From the NCBI RefSeq assembly GCF_023716485.1, contig NZ_CP092418.1, forward strand, positions 3,373,501-3,437,500: a DNA stretch of 64,000 nucleotides. Reading direction: 5' to 3'. Positions 8,809 to 18,276 of the stretch are shown here, piece after piece. This DNA comes from Microbulbifer variabilis. GTDB lineage: Bacteria > Pseudomonadota > Gammaproteobacteria > Pseudomonadales > Cellvibrionaceae. The notes under the pieces were generated by a model, which did no database searches, was not told the DNA's origin, and saw only the letters and a list, made by a program, of their open reading frames with translations. Every line of letters starts with the position of its first letter. The stretch's first letter is position 1. A program made the position numbers and the translations under genes.

Positions 8809-9983
8809 GGGGTGGTGTTTTCCGCTTGCACTACTTCTTGGGAATCTTCATCGACATCGCTACTTCCCGGCTCCTCTTGATCGATTGCAGCCTCAGTGTC
8901 GATATCACCAAACAGGCTGCTTTTGGGCAGTGTTGCCGCGATAGGGGCTTGTGGCTCCCTAACGTCGTCGTCCTGTTCAATTTCGCTTTCATGTTCTTTT
9001 TCCGGAGTTGACTCCTCCTCGGCGTCAACACTCAAAGGCTCAGAAGCCTCTGGGCTTTCAGACTGCGTCTGCGCCAACTCCCATTCATCTTCCGGCGCCG
9101 CACCCCCGATCTCTTCTTGCGCCTCTGTGGACAACTCAGCTACTGCCACATCATCACTTTCGGCAGCTTCGGTCTCTATCTCGGGCTGCTCGGCATCGGT
9201 CTCTAGCTGTATATTGGCCTCCGCAGCGATTTCCTCAAGCGCTGCAGCGACCCGGGCGTCCTCCTCAGCATCGGTATCCGTTTCCGCATCTTCAGATTCC
9301 TCCTGCTCCTCACTTTCCAGTGCGCCGGCCTCCTCTTCCGTTTCCACACTCGCCTGCTCGCCCTCTGAAAGCTCCTCTCCCTCAGCGGCGAGTGCAGCCG
9401 CGATTTCCTCGGGGGGGAGCCCCTCTGATTCGAGAATCTTATTCAAGCTCTCGATATCACGGATTTCAGCCAAAGTGGGCAAGTCATCCAGGGAGGACAG
9501 ATTGAAATAATCTAGGAAATCCCTGGTAGTCGCGTAGAGGGAGGGCTTGCCGGGCACATCGCGGTGACCAACCACCTTGATCCAACCTCTATCCAACAGG
9601 GTTCTCACTATCTGAGAGCTGACCGCAACCCCGCGGATCTCCTCAATATCCCCACGGGTGACCGGCTGACGGTAGGCAATAATCGCCAATGTTTCCAGAG
9701 TTGCGCGGGAATACCTTTGCGCTTTTTCCTCCCATAGGCGGTTCACCCAGGGGGCCAGATCTTCCGGCACCTGGAAGCGCCAACCACTGGCAACTTTTTT
9801 CAGCTCAAAACCGCGCCCAGCACAACTCTCGGCAATCTCACCGAGCACATCCCGTAGGGTTGTGGCGGAGGGGCGCTCCTCCTCGTCCAACAAGGACAAC
9901 AATTTTTCCTCACTGAGGGGCTGAGCCGAAGCTAACAAGGCACCCTCCAGGATTCTGCGCAGTAATTCCGGAGCGATTGTCAT
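8805..9983 (-). CDS. scpB: Segregation and condensation protein ScpB with long acidic tail
   Basis: ScpB is the winged-helix kleisin-associated subunit of the SMC-ScpAB condensin. The conserved part occupies residues 1-185 of 392, with the signatures [29 protein letters not shown] and [25 protein letters not shown]. The last ~190 residues are a low-complexity Glu/Asp/Ala/Ser tail, roughly doubling the usual length. I chose the ATG at 9983, one base after the scpA stop codon, with GGA upstream; an in-frame start at 10046 lies inside scpA and adds no conserved residues. It overlaps rluB by four bases. Confidence 0.92.
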   Translation of the reverse strand: MTIAPELLRRILEGALLASAQPLSEEKLLSLLDEEERPSATTLRDVLGEIAESCAGRGFELKKVASGWRFQVPEDLAPWVNRLWEEKAQRYSRATLETLAIIAYRQPVTRGDIEEIRGVAVSSQIVRTLLDRGWIKVVGHRDVPGKPSLYATTRDFLDYFNLSSLDDLPTLAEIRDIESLNKILESEGLPPEEIAAALAAEGEELSEGEQASVETEEEAGALESEEQEESEDAETDTDAEEDARVAAALEEIAAEANIQLETDAEQPEIETEAAESDDVAVAELSTEAQEEIGGAAPEDEWELAQTQSESPEASEPLSVDAEEESTPEKEHESEIEQDDDVREPQAPIAATLPKSSLFGDIDTEAAIDQEEPGSSDVDEDSQEVVQAENTTP

Positions 9984-9984
9984 C

Positions 9985-11061
9985 TTATTGTTCCAACTCT
10001 TCTTCTCTGGGCTCCACCTGCCCTTCAGAATGTGACTCCTGATCACTCAAGTCTTGACTCAAGGTACTCTCGGCATCGGAAAACTGGGGTGTTTCCCCCG
10101 GCTCTTCTGCGTAGGAGTCATCTGTACTTTCGTCAAGTTCATCATCACCGGCTTCATTGCCCTGGCTAGCTGCGCGCACATGAATGGGCCCAAAAGCTTC
10201 ATTTTGTACCAGCTCGACCAGAGACTCTTTGACCAACTCCATCACCGCCAGGAAAGTCACCACCACGCCAAGGCGCCCCTCTTCTGCGGTGAACAGACTC
10301 ACGAATGGCACAAACTGGCCGTGGCGGATCTGATCCAGCACCTGAGTCATACGCTCGCGGGTAGAGAGCTTTTCGCGTTCCACTTGGTGGCTCTCAAACA
10401 TATCGGCGCGGCGCAACACATCCGCCAGCGCAACCAATACCTCCTTGAGATCCACCTCTGGGTCGGGCCGGGTAATATTACGGTCCGGTCCTTCGGCACT
10501 GGCCTGATGGATATCGCGGCCCATGCGCGGTATTTCATCGAGATCCTCGGCGGCAGTTTTGAAGCGCTCGTATTCCTGCAGGCGGCGAATCAGTGCAGCG
10601 CGAGGGTCCTCACCCTCTTCTTCTTCCGCTGCTGGCGGGCGCGGCAACAGCATGCGCGACTTGATCTCGGCGAGCATTGCCGCCATCACCAAGTATTCCG
10701 CCGCCAACTCAAAGCGCATCGACGTCATCATCTCCACATAAGCCATATACTGGCGGGTGATGTCCGAGACGTTAATTTCCAAAATATCCAGGTTCTGGCG
10801 GCGGATTAAGTAAAGCAGCAGATCCAGTGGGCCTTCGAAGGCTTCCAGGATAACTTCCAGAGCATCTGGTGGAATAAAGAGATCTGGGGGCAGGTCGGTA
10901 AATGCCTCCCCCAACACGAGTGCGAGAGGGCCTTCGCCCTCTTCGCTCTCCTCGGAGAGCGGGTTTTCCGTGGGCGAATCAGCAGGGGCGGCAGATTCGG
11001 TAGCTGCAACATCGGCGAGCACCTGTTCCTCCACCTCGGCTATTAGTTCTTCACTGGACAC
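9985..11061 (-). CDS. scpA: Segregation and condensation protein ScpA
   Basis: A 358-residue kleisin that bridges the SMC dimer with ScpB. The conserved core (about residues 65-300) begins with [27 protein letters not shown] and includes [21 protein letters not shown]. Both ends carry acidic low-complexity extensions: residues 1-60 and the last ~65. The scpB start follows its stop by one base, and rluB overlaps scpB, giving a tight scpA-scpB-rluB unit. The acidic tails on both condensin partners are shared and unusual in extent. Confidence 0.92.
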   Translation of the reverse strand: MSSEELIAEVEEQVLADVAATESAAPADSPTENPLSEESEEGEGPLALVLGEAFTDLPPDLFIPPDALEVILEAFEGPLDLLLYLIRRQNLDILEINVSDITRQYMAYVEMMTSMRFELAAEYLVMAAMLAEIKSRMLLPRPPAAEEEEGEDPRAALIRRLQEYERFKTAAEDLDEIPRMGRDIHQASAEGPDRNITRPDPEVDLKEVLVALADVLRRADMFESHQVEREKLSTRERMTQVLDQIRHGQFVPFVSLFTAEEGRLGVVVTFLAVMELVKESLVELVQNEAFGPIHVRAASQGNEAGDDELDESTDDSYAEEPGETPQFSDAESTLSQDLSDQESHSEGQVEPREEELEQ

Positions 11062-11115
11062 CCTGCCCCACCCTCAAAATCGCAAACGGCCGATTATACA
11101 CCAGTGAGGCACTAA

Positions 11116-11739
11116 TCAGCCCAGTATTTCATCTGTGGCGCCACAGCCCTGGCGAATTAGCTCGGGCTCATCGCCTGTCAGGTCAATTACCGTAGTCGCT
11201 TCCATTCCACAAAAGCCACCATCAATCACCAGCTCCACCTGGTGCTCGAGGGTGTCGCGAATATCATAGGGGTCGGTCAGCGGCTGCGTATCGCCAGGCA
11301 TAATCAGGCTGCAGCTCATCAACGGCTCACCCACCGCCTCAATCAACTCCAAAGCAATGGGGTTGTCGGGCACGCGAATACCAATGGTTTTGCGCTTGGG
11401 GTGGATTAGACGGCGAGGCACCTCTGCGGTGGCCGGCATAATGAAGGTATAGGAGCCTGGGGTGTGGTTCTTTAGCAGGCGGAACATCTGGTTATCCACC
11501 TTGGCGTAAGTGGCTAACTCGGAAAGATCGCGACACATCAGGGTAAAGTTGTGATTTTTATCCAGCTGACGCAGGGCGCGAATCCGCTCAACCGCTAGCT
11601 TCTCCCCTAATCGGCAGCCTATCGCGTAGGCAGAATCAGTGGGATAAACAATCACCCCCCCACTAGTCACTATATCTGCGGCCTGACTGATCAGCCGCCC
11701 TTGAGGATTGTCCGGATGAATTTGAAAGAACTGCGCCAC
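11116..11739 (-). CDS. yciO: YciO-type Sua5/YrdC-family protein
   Basis: A 207-residue member of the Sua5/YciO/YrdC family. It begins with MAQFFQIHPDNPQGRLI and contains TSGGVIVYPTDSAYAIGC and HNFTLMCRDLSELATYA, matching E. coli YciO closely from memory. The family includes threonylcarbamoyl-AMP synthases used for the t6A tRNA modification, but YciO itself is a poorly understood paralogue with weak or different activity. It is followed upstream on the same strand by a PHP-domain nuclease gene, the same yciO/yciV neighbourhood seen in enterobacteria. The start ATG is the first in frame. Confidence 0.9.
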   Translation of the reverse strand: MAQFFQIHPDNPQGRLISQAADIVTSGGVIVYPTDSAYAIGCRLGEKLAVERIRALRQLDKNHNFTLMCRDLSELATYAKVDNQMFRLLKNHTPGSYTFIMPATAEVPRRLIHPKRKTIGIRVPDNPIALELIEAVGEPLMSCSLIMPGDTQPLTDPYDIRDTLEHQVELVIDGGFCGMEATTVIDLTGDEPELIRQGCGATDEILG

Positions 11740-11855
11740 AAAGCCCCCAAGCTTTAATCAATTGAAACCTCTTGCGGCGGGCTCTGATACCCGCCGGGGA
11801 TTAGGGTTCGACCAATGCCGACTCCCCCTCTGTTGTGATATGAAAATTCACACCG

Positions 11856-12770
11856 TCAGGCAGATACTGCTTCCCCTGGTCGATCCCGGTGCAGAGTGTG
11901 CCACAGATTCCACACCGGCTCGACGTCTTCGGGTAAACGCACACAGCCCAGTTCCCTCCAGGGCTGCTCCGGCTGGTGGAAATCACTTCCCAAAGAGCTC
12001 AACAATGGAGCTTTGCAGGAATCGCCAACGGCCAACGCCATGAGGGTGCGCAGTTCTCTGGTCTGCGTGGGGTTCTGCCGACCGCAGAGCAGCTCTATAG
12101 CATTCCCGCCACTGCGGTAGAACTCTGTCAGCAGACGCAGTAATTGGGTTCGAGTGAGACTGTACTTGAGAGGGTGTGCCAACACTGCCGCACCACCAGC
12201 AGACTGTATAGTTTCAACAGTCTCTTGCAATTGTGGCCATTCCACGCGCACATCACCGATCTTGCCGGCGCCCAGATAGCGCTTGAATGCCCGCGCTGTG
12301 TCCTCAACGTGCCCGGCTTGCACCAGCCAACGGGCGAAGTGCGGCCGCCCCAGTACGGAATCACCGGCAATCTCACGCCCCCCCTGCAAAGCGCCCTGAA
12401 AACCGCGCTTCTCTAGACGTTCGGCAATCCGCTCGGCGCGCTCTTGGCGCAATCGCTCGCGCAGGTCAATTGCCTGCCGCAAGCACTCAGCTGCCGGGTC
12501 AACATTCAATCCAACTACATGGACGGAGCGCCGCCCCCAAAGGCTGGAGAATTCGATCCCCGTCATCACGGTGATGCCTAATTGGTCACCAACCGCCTGT
12601 GCCTCAGCCACACCATCCACCGTATCGTGGTCAGTGAGTGCCATCAGTGTCACACCTTGAGATTTCGCCCTCGACACCAGCTCAGTAGGACTTAAAATAC
12701 CGTCGGAAGCGGTACTGTGGCAGTGAAGGTCTACAAGGTCTGTATTCAGATCTTCTGGCAGGAAACTCAA
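11856..12770 (-). CDS. rnm: PHP-domain 5'-3' exoribonuclease RNase AM (YciV-like)
   Basis: A 304-residue PHP-fold phosphoesterase. Metal-binding motifs are visible in order: DLHCHSTASDG (about 15-25), LTDHDT (about 45-50), GIEFSS (about 71-76), RPHFAR, LAHPLKYS and GSDFHQPEQPW. E. coli YciV (RNase AM) trims RNA from the 5' end, acting on 3',5'-diphosphates and on rRNA precursors. The neighbouring yciO supports the YciV assignment, with an interval of 116 bases between them. The substrate in this organism is inferred from the family. Confidence 0.88.
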   Translation of the reverse strand: MSFLPEDLNTDLVDLHCHSTASDGILSPTELVSRAKSQGVTLMALTDHDTVDGVAEAQAVGDQLGITVMTGIEFSSLWGRRSVHVVGLNVDPAAECLRQAIDLRERLRQERAERIAERLEKRGFQGALQGGREIAGDSVLGRPHFARWLVQAGHVEDTARAFKRYLGAGKIGDVRVEWPQLQETVETIQSAGGAAVLAHPLKYSLTRTQLLRLLTEFYRSGGNAIELLCGRQNPTQTRELRTLMALAVGDSCKAPLLSSLGSDFHQPEQPWRELGCVRLPEDVEPVWNLWHTLHRDRPGEAVSA

Positions 12771-13020
12771 CAGCAGGCTCTCACTCTCTCTAGGGGTTAA
12801 AAGTCGCAGTATCTATTATTTGGAACAATCATCCGGTGGCGCTGTCCTACTCGCAACCGGTGTTTTCAAGGATAGGGCCCGGACCATAGGTCTCCCTTGG
12901 CGGCCACGAGGAACCGGAGTCTGACAGCAGTATTGTCAGTGGGGAAGCGATTTTCCTTGAGGGCCATTGCAATATGACCTCTCAACCAGCTTCCCGCGGG
13001 CATTATCACCGGAATTGAGT

Positions 13021-13746
13021 ATGACCGAAACGAATTCGACCACCCCAGTAGCCCAACAGAAGCCCAAGAAGAAAGAGGGCCTGCTCGGCAACCTGCTTCT
13101 CAACATCGTTATCCCCACCCTGGTCCTGACCAAACTCTCCGGGGACGACTGGCTTGGCACCAAATGGGCCCTAGTGGTCGCACTGGCGTTCCCTCTCGGC
13201 TACGGACTGCGCGACCTCATTCGCTCTGGCAAGGTCAACTTCTTCTCCGCCCTGGGAACTATCAGCATCCTGCTCACCGGTGGTATCAGCCTGCTGGAGT
13301 TGGATCCGCAGTATATCGCCATTAAAGAAGCCGCCATTCCAGGACTGCTGGGTATCGCCACCGTTGCCTCCCTCTACACTCGCTGGCCACTGGTAAAGAC
13401 ACTTTTGTACAACGACCAGATACTGGATACCGCCAAGATCGCCCAGAGTCTCGCCAACAAAGGCAACCAGGGTGCCTTTGAGCGCACCTTACAACAGGCG
13501 TCCTGGATGATCGCCGCCTCTTTTTTCCTCTCCTCAGTACTCAACTACGTACTGGCGAAAGTTATTTTACAGAGCCCTCCGGGTACGGAAGCCTTCAATG
13601 AGGAGCTGGGTAAAATGACCGCACTCAGCTATCCGGTGATCGCCCTACCGGCCACCATTATTTTAATGCTGGTGCTCTTTTTCCTCTTTTCCCGTATCGG
13701 CAAGCTTACCGGTCTGAAGCTGGAAGAAGTCATGGTTGCCCAATAA
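13021..13746 (+). CDS. VC0807-like multi-pass membrane protein
   Basis: This 241-residue protein has a charged N-terminus and about five or six hydrophobic segments, including [47 protein letters not shown] and two near the C-terminus. It reads like the VC0807 family of inner-membrane proteins, distantly related in topology to YciB septation proteins; the function is unknown. I chose the ATG at 13021 with GGA eight bases upstream. A YciI gene follows by 38 bases. In several gammaproteobacteria a YciB-type gene sits beside yciI, which fits a functional analogue, but I cannot establish that. Confidence 0.7.
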   Translation: MTETNSTTPVAQQKPKKKEGLLGNLLLNIVIPTLVLTKLSGDDWLGTKWALVVALAFPLGYGLRDLIRSGKVNFFSALGTISILLTGGISLLELDPQYIAIKEAAIPGLLGIATVASLYTRWPLVKTLLYNDQILDTAKIAQSLANKGNQGAFERTLQQASWMIAASFFLSSVLNYVLAKVILQSPPGTEAFNEELGKMTALSYPVIALPATIILMLVLFFLFSRIGKLTGLKLEEVMVAQ

Positions 13747-13784
13747 CAAAATTTCCTGATCAACTAACAAGAGCAAAATTCACA

Positions 13785-14084
13785 ATGTGGTACGCAATCA
13801 TCAGTGAAGATGTTAGCGATAGTCTCCCTTTGCGCAAAAAAGCGCGTCCAGACCATTTAGCCCGACTCAACCGTCTTAAAGACGAGGGGCGCCTGCTAGT
13901 TGCAGGCCCGCACCCCGCCATTGATAGCGAAGAACCCGGTGAGGCTGGCTTTAGCGGCAGCCTAGTGGTTGCCGAATTTCCCTCGCTTGAGGAAGCTCAG
14001 GCCTGGGCCGACAGCGATCCCTATGTGGCTGCTGGCGTCTACGCTTCAACTTCTGTCAAGCCATTCAAATTAGTACTGCCCTAA
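13785..14084 (+). CDS. yciI: YciI family protein
   Basis: A 99-residue ferredoxin-like alpha+beta barrel protein. The hallmark features are MWYAIISED at the start, the [26 protein letters not shown] segment with conserved Arg, His and Asp residues, and the [17 protein letters not shown] motif. YciI proteins may be small enzymes related to muconolactone isomerase and EthD folds; the substrate is unknown. The gene follows the membrane protein and precedes an SH3-domain protein at 26 bases, so the three may be one transcript. Confidence 0.92.
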   Translation: MWYAIISEDVSDSLPLRKKARPDHLARLNRLKDEGRLLVAGPHPAIDSEEPGEAGFSGSLVVAEFPSLEEAQAWADSDPYVAAGVYASTSVKPFKLVLP

Positions 14085-14110
14085 TAACAACAAGCACAAG
14101 CTGTATCGCA

Positions 14111-14791
14111 ATGAAGAAATTATTGTGCGGCCTGATCGCCGCCACACTGCTCAACGCAGTCCCGGCAACTGCCGCCGCCGAAACTCGCTATATCACCGAC
14201 CAGCTACATGTGCCCATGCGCGCCGGTAAAGGCAATGGATTTCGTATCCTGCACCGCGGCTTGCCCAGCGGCACCCAGCTCAGTGTTCTCGAAGATGCCC
14301 CGCAAGAGGGTTGGACCCGCGTGCGCACCCAGGGTGGCACAGAGGGGTGGGTGAGGCGCCAATACCTGGTCTCCGACCCAGTGGCCAAACTCAAGCTGGA
14401 ACAAGCGGAAGCGAACCTGGCACGCTTTGAGAAAATGGAAGGCAACCTCGGTGGGGAAGTCCGCCGCCTGGAGGAAGAAAATAGCAAGCTGAGTAGCTCC
14501 CTGGAGTCCGCCCAGCAACAGAGCCAGACTCTCGCAGCCGAGCTGAAAACCCTAAAGGCGTTATCGGCAGATGCCCTGGCACTCAATGAGCGCCACCAGA
14601 AGCTCCTGCACCAGCACGAACTACTCAAGCAGGAGAAGACCATGGCAGAAGCGGAAATTCAGCGATTATCCGGCAGTGAAAGCCACAAGTGGTATATGTA
14701 TGGCGCTCTGTCTGTACTACTGGGCGCCCTCCTTGCAATGATTGCCCCGCACCTACGCCCGCGCAAGCGCCACTCAGAGTGGGCGAACTGA
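14111..14791 (+). CDS. TIGR04211-type SH3-domain, coiled-coil, membrane protein
   Basis: A 226-residue protein with a signal peptide (about 1-23), a bacterial SH3 domain (about 24-93, with YITDQLHVPMRAGKGNGFRIL and GTEGWVRRQYL), a long Glu/Gln-rich coiled coil (about 95-192) and a C-terminal membrane anchor (WYMYGALSVLLGALLAMI) followed by basic residues. This layout matches the TIGR04211/YgiM family. E. coli YgiM is a related inner-membrane protein of unclear role. The SH3 domain would lie in the periplasm and could bind cell wall. The gene precedes a cyclophilin gene by about 125 bases. Confidence 0.85.
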   Translation: MKKLLCGLIAATLLNAVPATAAAETRYITDQLHVPMRAGKGNGFRILHRGLPSGTQLSVLEDAPQEGWTRVRTQGGTEGWVRRQYLVSDPVAKLKLEQAEANLARFEKMEGNLGGEVRRLEEENSKLSSSLESAQQQSQTLAAELKTLKALSADALALNERHQKLLHQHELLKQEKTMAEAEIQRLSGSESHKWYMYGALSVLLGALLAMIAPHLRPRKRHSEWAN

Positions 14792-14916
14792 TTTCGCCCA
14801 CTCTCGTCGAAATCGCATACTATTGAGCCCCAGGGGAAGTGATATCCCCCCAGGCCCTACATCCAACTCAAAAGCGGCTGTGCCGAAACACTGCCGTAAA
14901 ACCTAAAGGACTTAGG

Positions 14917-15510
14917 ATGATGCGTAAACTATTTGCAATGCTACTCTGTGCAACCCTTGCCCTTCCCGCATTGGCCAAAAACCCGCGCGTGGAACTTAAA
15001 ACCGACTTGGGCATTATTCAGATCGAACTCTTCGCCAAAGAAGCTCCGGTCACCGTACAGAACTTCCTTACTTATACCAATAACGGCTTTTACAATGGGA
15101 TCATCTTCCACCGGATAGTACCGGGCTTCGTTGTTCAGGGTGGCGGATTTACTTTCGATTTCCAGAGAAAGGAAACCCAAGACCCCATCGTCAACGAATC
15201 CGCCAACGGCCTGCAAAACCTGCGCGGCACCCTCTCCATGGCAAGAACCAACGACCCAGACAGCGCTACCTCTCAGTTTTTTATCAATCTGGTCGATAAC
15301 ACCAGGCTCGACGCCCAAGAAGGCAAGCCCGGCTACGCCGTTTTTGGCCGAGTGATTGCCGGCATGGATATTGTGGAAAAGATGGTAGAACAGCCAAGGG
15401 GCCTTTATCGACAGCACCCAAGTGCCCCCAACACGCCCATCCGCATCCTTGAGGCCAAACGTATAGACACCGGTGACAACGCCGTCGCCACCAACAGCAA
15501 GGGAGAATAA
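14917..15510 (+). CDS. ppiA: Periplasmic peptidyl-prolyl cis-trans isomerase (cyclophilin, PpiA type)
   Basis: A 197-residue cyclophilin with a signal peptide (MMRKLFAMLLCATLALPALA). It catalyses cis-trans isomerisation of proline peptide bonds during protein folding. The catalytic motif FHRIVPGFVVQGG and the ARTNDPDSATSQFFINLVDN segment are intact. I chose the ATG at 14917 because it opens the signal peptide and follows AGGA by seven bases; an upstream in-frame start at 14839 would hide the signal. The pdxJ start follows by three bases, suggesting co-transcription. Confidence 0.9.
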   Translation: MMRKLFAMLLCATLALPALAKNPRVELKTDLGIIQIELFAKEAPVTVQNFLTYTNNGFYNGIIFHRIVPGFVVQGGGFTFDFQRKETQDPIVNESANGLQNLRGTLSMARTNDPDSATSQFFINLVDNTRLDAQEGKPGYAVFGRVIAGMDIVEKMVEQPRGLYRQHPSAPNTPIRILEAKRIDTGDNAVATNSKGE

Positions 15511-15513
15511 GCT

Positions 15514-16272
15514 GTGATCGCTCTCAGTGTTAATCTCAACAAGATCGCCCTGATCCGCAATTCCCGCGAGGGTAACTTCCCCGATGTCACTGCCCACGGT
15601 CGGATATGCCTAGACGCTGGTGCGCAGGGTATTACCGTACACCCACGCCCAGATCAGCGCCATATCCGCCCCAATGACGTACGCGAATTGGCTGCACTGT
15701 GCCGCGATCGCCAGGGTATTGAGTTCAATATTGAGGGCAATCCCTTTGCCCTGCACCAGGGGGACTATCCCGGCCTGATGCCGTTAGTACTGGAAACCCA
15801 ACCAAATCAGTGCACCCTGGTCCCCGACAGCAACGACCAGCTAACCTCCGATCACGGCTTCAACCTCAAGCTCGATGGCCCGCGCCTGGTCCCCCTGATC
15901 GCCAGACTCAAGGACACCGGTGTCCGAGTTAGCTTGTTTATGGATCCGGATCTAGAGCAGATCAGCCTGGCCAAAGATGTGGGCGCTGATCGCATTGAGC
16001 TGTATACAGGCCCCTATGCAGAAGCAGCCGCAAAACAGAGTGCGGAGCTGGAAGAAATCTTCAGCGCTCACTGCGCCGCCGCCGAGCATGCACGCCAACT
16101 GGGACTGGGGGTAAATGCGGGCCACGACCTGAACCTGGTCAACCTGCCCCGCTACCGCACCCTGCCGGGATTACAGGAAGTCTCAATCGGCCACGCCCTC
16201 ACCGTAGACGCCATCGGTATGGGGCTGGAGAATGCTGTTAAAGCTTACCTGGACTGCCTCGCCGGCAACTGA
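15514..16272 (+). CDS. pdxJ: Pyridoxine 5'-phosphate synthase PdxJ (Bacteroidota-like form)
   Basis: A 252-residue TIM-barrel enzyme of vitamin B6 synthesis, condensing 1-deoxy-D-xylulose 5-phosphate with 3-amino-2-oxopropyl phosphate. Catalytic histidines lie in GITVHPRPDQRHI and NAGHDLNLVNL; the SIGHAL motif is present. Several segments (LSVNLNKIALIRNSR, EFNIEGNP, RIELYTGPYA) read like the Bacteroidota-type PdxJ rather than the enterobacterial form, from memory. It starts with GTG at 15514, preceded by GGGAG. It overlaps the next gene by one base and is not beside era-recO, the usual gammaproteobacterial site. Confidence 0.9.
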   Translation: MIALSVNLNKIALIRNSREGNFPDVTAHGRICLDAGAQGITVHPRPDQRHIRPNDVRELAALCRDRQGIEFNIEGNPFALHQGDYPGLMPLVLETQPNQCTLVPDSNDQLTSDHGFNLKLDGPRLVPLIARLKDTGVRVSLFMDPDLEQISLAKDVGADRIELYTGPYAEAAAKQSAELEEIFSAHCAAAEHARQLGLGVNAGHDLNLVNLPRYRTLPGLQEVSIGHALTVDAIGMGLENAVKAYLDCLAGN

Positions 16273-17141
16273 TGAAGACACTCAACATTATTGGTGCCGG
16301 GCGCCTGGGAAAAACTCTCGGGCGTTTGTGGCAACAGGCCGGTTTTTTTCAAGTTCAAGCGATTTTTAACCGCAGTCTGGATAGCGCACAGGCTGCCGCC
16401 GAGTTTATCGGCGCCGGGCGCGCAGTAGCCGCGCTGGAATTGATGAAGCCCGCAGACTTCTGGCTAATCGCTTGCAGCGATAGCGAGATTGCCGCAACAG
16501 CTGAACGCCTCGCCAACCACCTTGGCGAACGCGAAAACATAGCTGCCTTCCACTGCAGTGGCGCCCTGAGCTCACAAGTGCTCGAAGTGCTACGCCCTGC
16601 CGCTATCGCCAGCGCCCACCCGGTGCACAGCTTTGCCGATCCGCTGCGCTCCCTCGACAATTTCACCGGCTGTAGCGTCGCCCTAGAGGGCGAAAGCTCT
16701 GCAACAAAGGCTTTAGCAGAAGCTTTCACTACCATAGGCTGTGAAATACTCAACATCGAAGCCCAGCACAAGTCTCTATACCATGCCGGTTCGGTGATCG
16801 CGTGCAACTATCTCACCGTACTCATAGATCTCAGCCTGAGCAGTTTCGCTGCGGCAGGTATCGACCGCGATAGTGCCCTCAAGTTACTGGAGCCAATTGT
16901 TCTGCAGACCGCACAGAATAATATGGCTCTTGGACCGGAGAATTCTCTCACCGGCCCGATCGCCCGGGGCGACCTGGAAACAGTAGCCAACCAGCTGAAA
17001 GACTTAACCTCGACAGCCCCGGAACTCGCGCACCACTATCGCCAACTGGGCCTCGCCTGTGTAGAGTTGGCGCGGCGGGGCCAGCTATCCGATGAGAGCG
17101 CGGCCAAATTGATCGAACTACTGAGCGAGCCAATGCGGTGA
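16272..17141 (+). CDS. Rossmann-fold / DUF2520-type oxidoreductase-like protein
   Basis: A 289-residue protein with an N-terminal Rossmann domain (IIGAGRLGKTLGRLW, residues 5-19) and a C-terminal helical domain like that of DUF2520 proteins (SLYHAGSVIACNYLTVLIDLSL region). It resembles small NADP-dependent reductases of the 6-phosphogluconate/ketopantoate reductase type. I recall that a related group (PanG) reduces ketopantoate in pantothenate synthesis, but I cannot show that this protein does so. The ATG overlaps the pdxJ stop by one base and its own stop overlaps the next GTG by two bases, indicating translational coupling. Confidence 0.82.
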   Translation: MKTLNIIGAGRLGKTLGRLWQQAGFFQVQAIFNRSLDSAQAAAEFIGAGRAVAALELMKPADFWLIACSDSEIAATAERLANHLGERENIAAFHCSGALSSQVLEVLRPAAIASAHPVHSFADPLRSLDNFTGCSVALEGESSATKALAEAFTTIGCEILNIEAQHKSLYHAGSVIACNYLTVLIDLSLSSFAAAGIDRDSALKLLEPIVLQTAQNNMALGPENSLTGPIARGDLETVANQLKDLTSTAPELAHHYRQLGLACVELARRGQLSDESAAKLIELLSEPMR

Positions 17142-17908
17142 AAGACTCCTCTGAATACCTAAAAAAAAGGGCCTTTTTCGACAGCCTACTAACTATTTAT
17201 GGGCGCAAGCCGGTGCTCGAAGCACTGGAAGACCCAGAACTTCCGGTACACAAGCTGCACCTGGCTAGCAGCAACCGACGCGACCAGCTAATCAGTCGAA
17301 TGGAGTCCCTGGCCGAGGAGCGCCAGATAGAAATCTCCTACTTGGACCGGAAAGAACTCTCCCGCATCTCGAAAAATTCTCGCCAGGATCAGGGTGTAGC
17401 TCTGGATCTGGCCCTACCCAACTACGGCAACTACAAAGCCTTCCTGCTCAAGAATGAGGCTAAGACATACGAACTTTTAGCGCTGGACGGTATTACCAAT
17501 CCACAAAATCTCGGCATGATTATCCGATCAGCCTGTGCCGGCGGTGTGGATGGTATTCTCCTGCCGAGAAAGGGCTGCGCACAGATTGACCCACTGGTGA
17601 TCAAAGCCAGCACCGGCACTCTATTTAAAACCCAGATACTACGGTGCGACATCCTGGCCGATGCACTAAGCGATTTTCGCGATTCCGGCGCACGTATCTG
17701 TGGCCTGTCCTCCCATGCCTCAATGACCCTTGCAGAGGTTCCCGGTAACAAACCAACTATTTTTGTTCTGGGCAATGAAACCCGCGGGGTTAGCGATGCG
17801 GTCACCAAGCAGTGTAACGAGCTAGTGCGTATCCCCATGCAAAATGGTGTGGAGAGCCTCAACGTAGCGGTTACTGCGGCACTGATCAGCTTCCGGCGCC
17901 AACTTTAA
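17138..17908 (+). CDS. TrmH/SpoU-family RNA 2'-O-methyltransferase
   Basis: A 256-residue SPOUT methyltransferase that would use S-adenosylmethionine to methylate a ribose in tRNA or rRNA. It has an N-terminal substrate-binding domain (FDSLLTIYGRKPVLEALED) and the SpoU knot with motifs NPQNLGMIIRSA, FVLGNETRGVSD and IPMQNGVESLNVAVTAAL. It resembles RlmB and TrmH-type enzymes; the exact target cannot be assigned. The GTG start overlaps the preceding stop by four bases (GTGA). It ends a plus-strand operon that includes pdxJ. Confidence 0.88.
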   Translation: MKDSSEYLKKRAFFDSLLTIYGRKPVLEALEDPELPVHKLHLASSNRRDQLISRMESLAEERQIEISYLDRKELSRISKNSRQDQGVALDLALPNYGNYKAFLLKNEAKTYELLALDGITNPQNLGMIIRSACAGGVDGILLPRKGCAQIDPLVIKASTGTLFKTQILRCDILADALSDFRDSGARICGLSSHASMTLAEVPGNKPTIFVLGNETRGVSDAVTKQCNELVRIPMQNGVESLNVAVTAALISFRRQL

Positions 17909-18234
17909 TCCGCCCAGGGCATCTCTGTGCAAAAGGTGCCCCTTCTTTCACTTTTAGCTCCCTAATTACCAACTACACCCCTCTCGAAGAGTGGCTACCC
18001 ACAGATTCTGTGGATATCTCTGAGGATAACTATTCTTTCCCTGTCTCAAAGGCCCATGGTTGCGCCAATGTGACAATCTGAAGAAAAAATGACCAGCTTT
18101 TGAAACGCCCAAAAAATCAACGAGTTACAGTGAATTACAAGATAAAAGCGAGAGACGTGCGCACCAGTTAAGCGCCATTTGAAGTAAAGAGCTCAGCTGT
18201 GGAAAGTGGCACGCTTGGCGGGGGAAATAGAGAA
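17909..18234. other. Intergenic region between convergent genes
   Basis: This 326-base stretch between the TrmH-family gene and the guaA terminator has no convincing gene. It holds a weak hairpin (gggca / tgccc) just after the TrmH stop and a small palindrome (ccacagattctgtgg near 18000). I see nothing else in it. Confidence 0.5.
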
Positions 18235-18255
18235 ATGGGGCGCCAAGCGCCCCAT
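18235..18255 (-). terminator. Terminator of guaA
   Basis: An 8-bp stem (atggggcg / cgccccat) with a 5-base loop is followed on the minus strand by a moderately T-rich stretch. It lies about 20 bases past the guaA stop codon. Confidence 0.7.
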
Positions 18256-18276
18256 TAAAGAAGTGAGATTAAGCGC

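Noticed and set aside
8896..9510. Long Ser-rich plus-strand frame opposite scpB
   Set aside because: It is the antisense shadow of the Glu/Asp-rich ScpB tail; the composition follows from codon complement.
10054..10809. 251-codon plus-strand frame opposite scpA
   Set aside because: ScpA on the other strand has clear family motifs; the antisense frame is His/Leu-rich with no domain pattern.
14941..15597. 218-codon minus-strand frame opposite the cyclophilin and pdxJ
   Set aside because: The plus strand carries clear catalytic motifs of PpiA and PdxJ; this is a shadow.
18170..18235. TGGCACG-like sequence suggesting a sigma-54 promoter
   Set aside because: The spacing to the GC element does not fit the -24/-12 pattern and no gene begins downstream in that direction.
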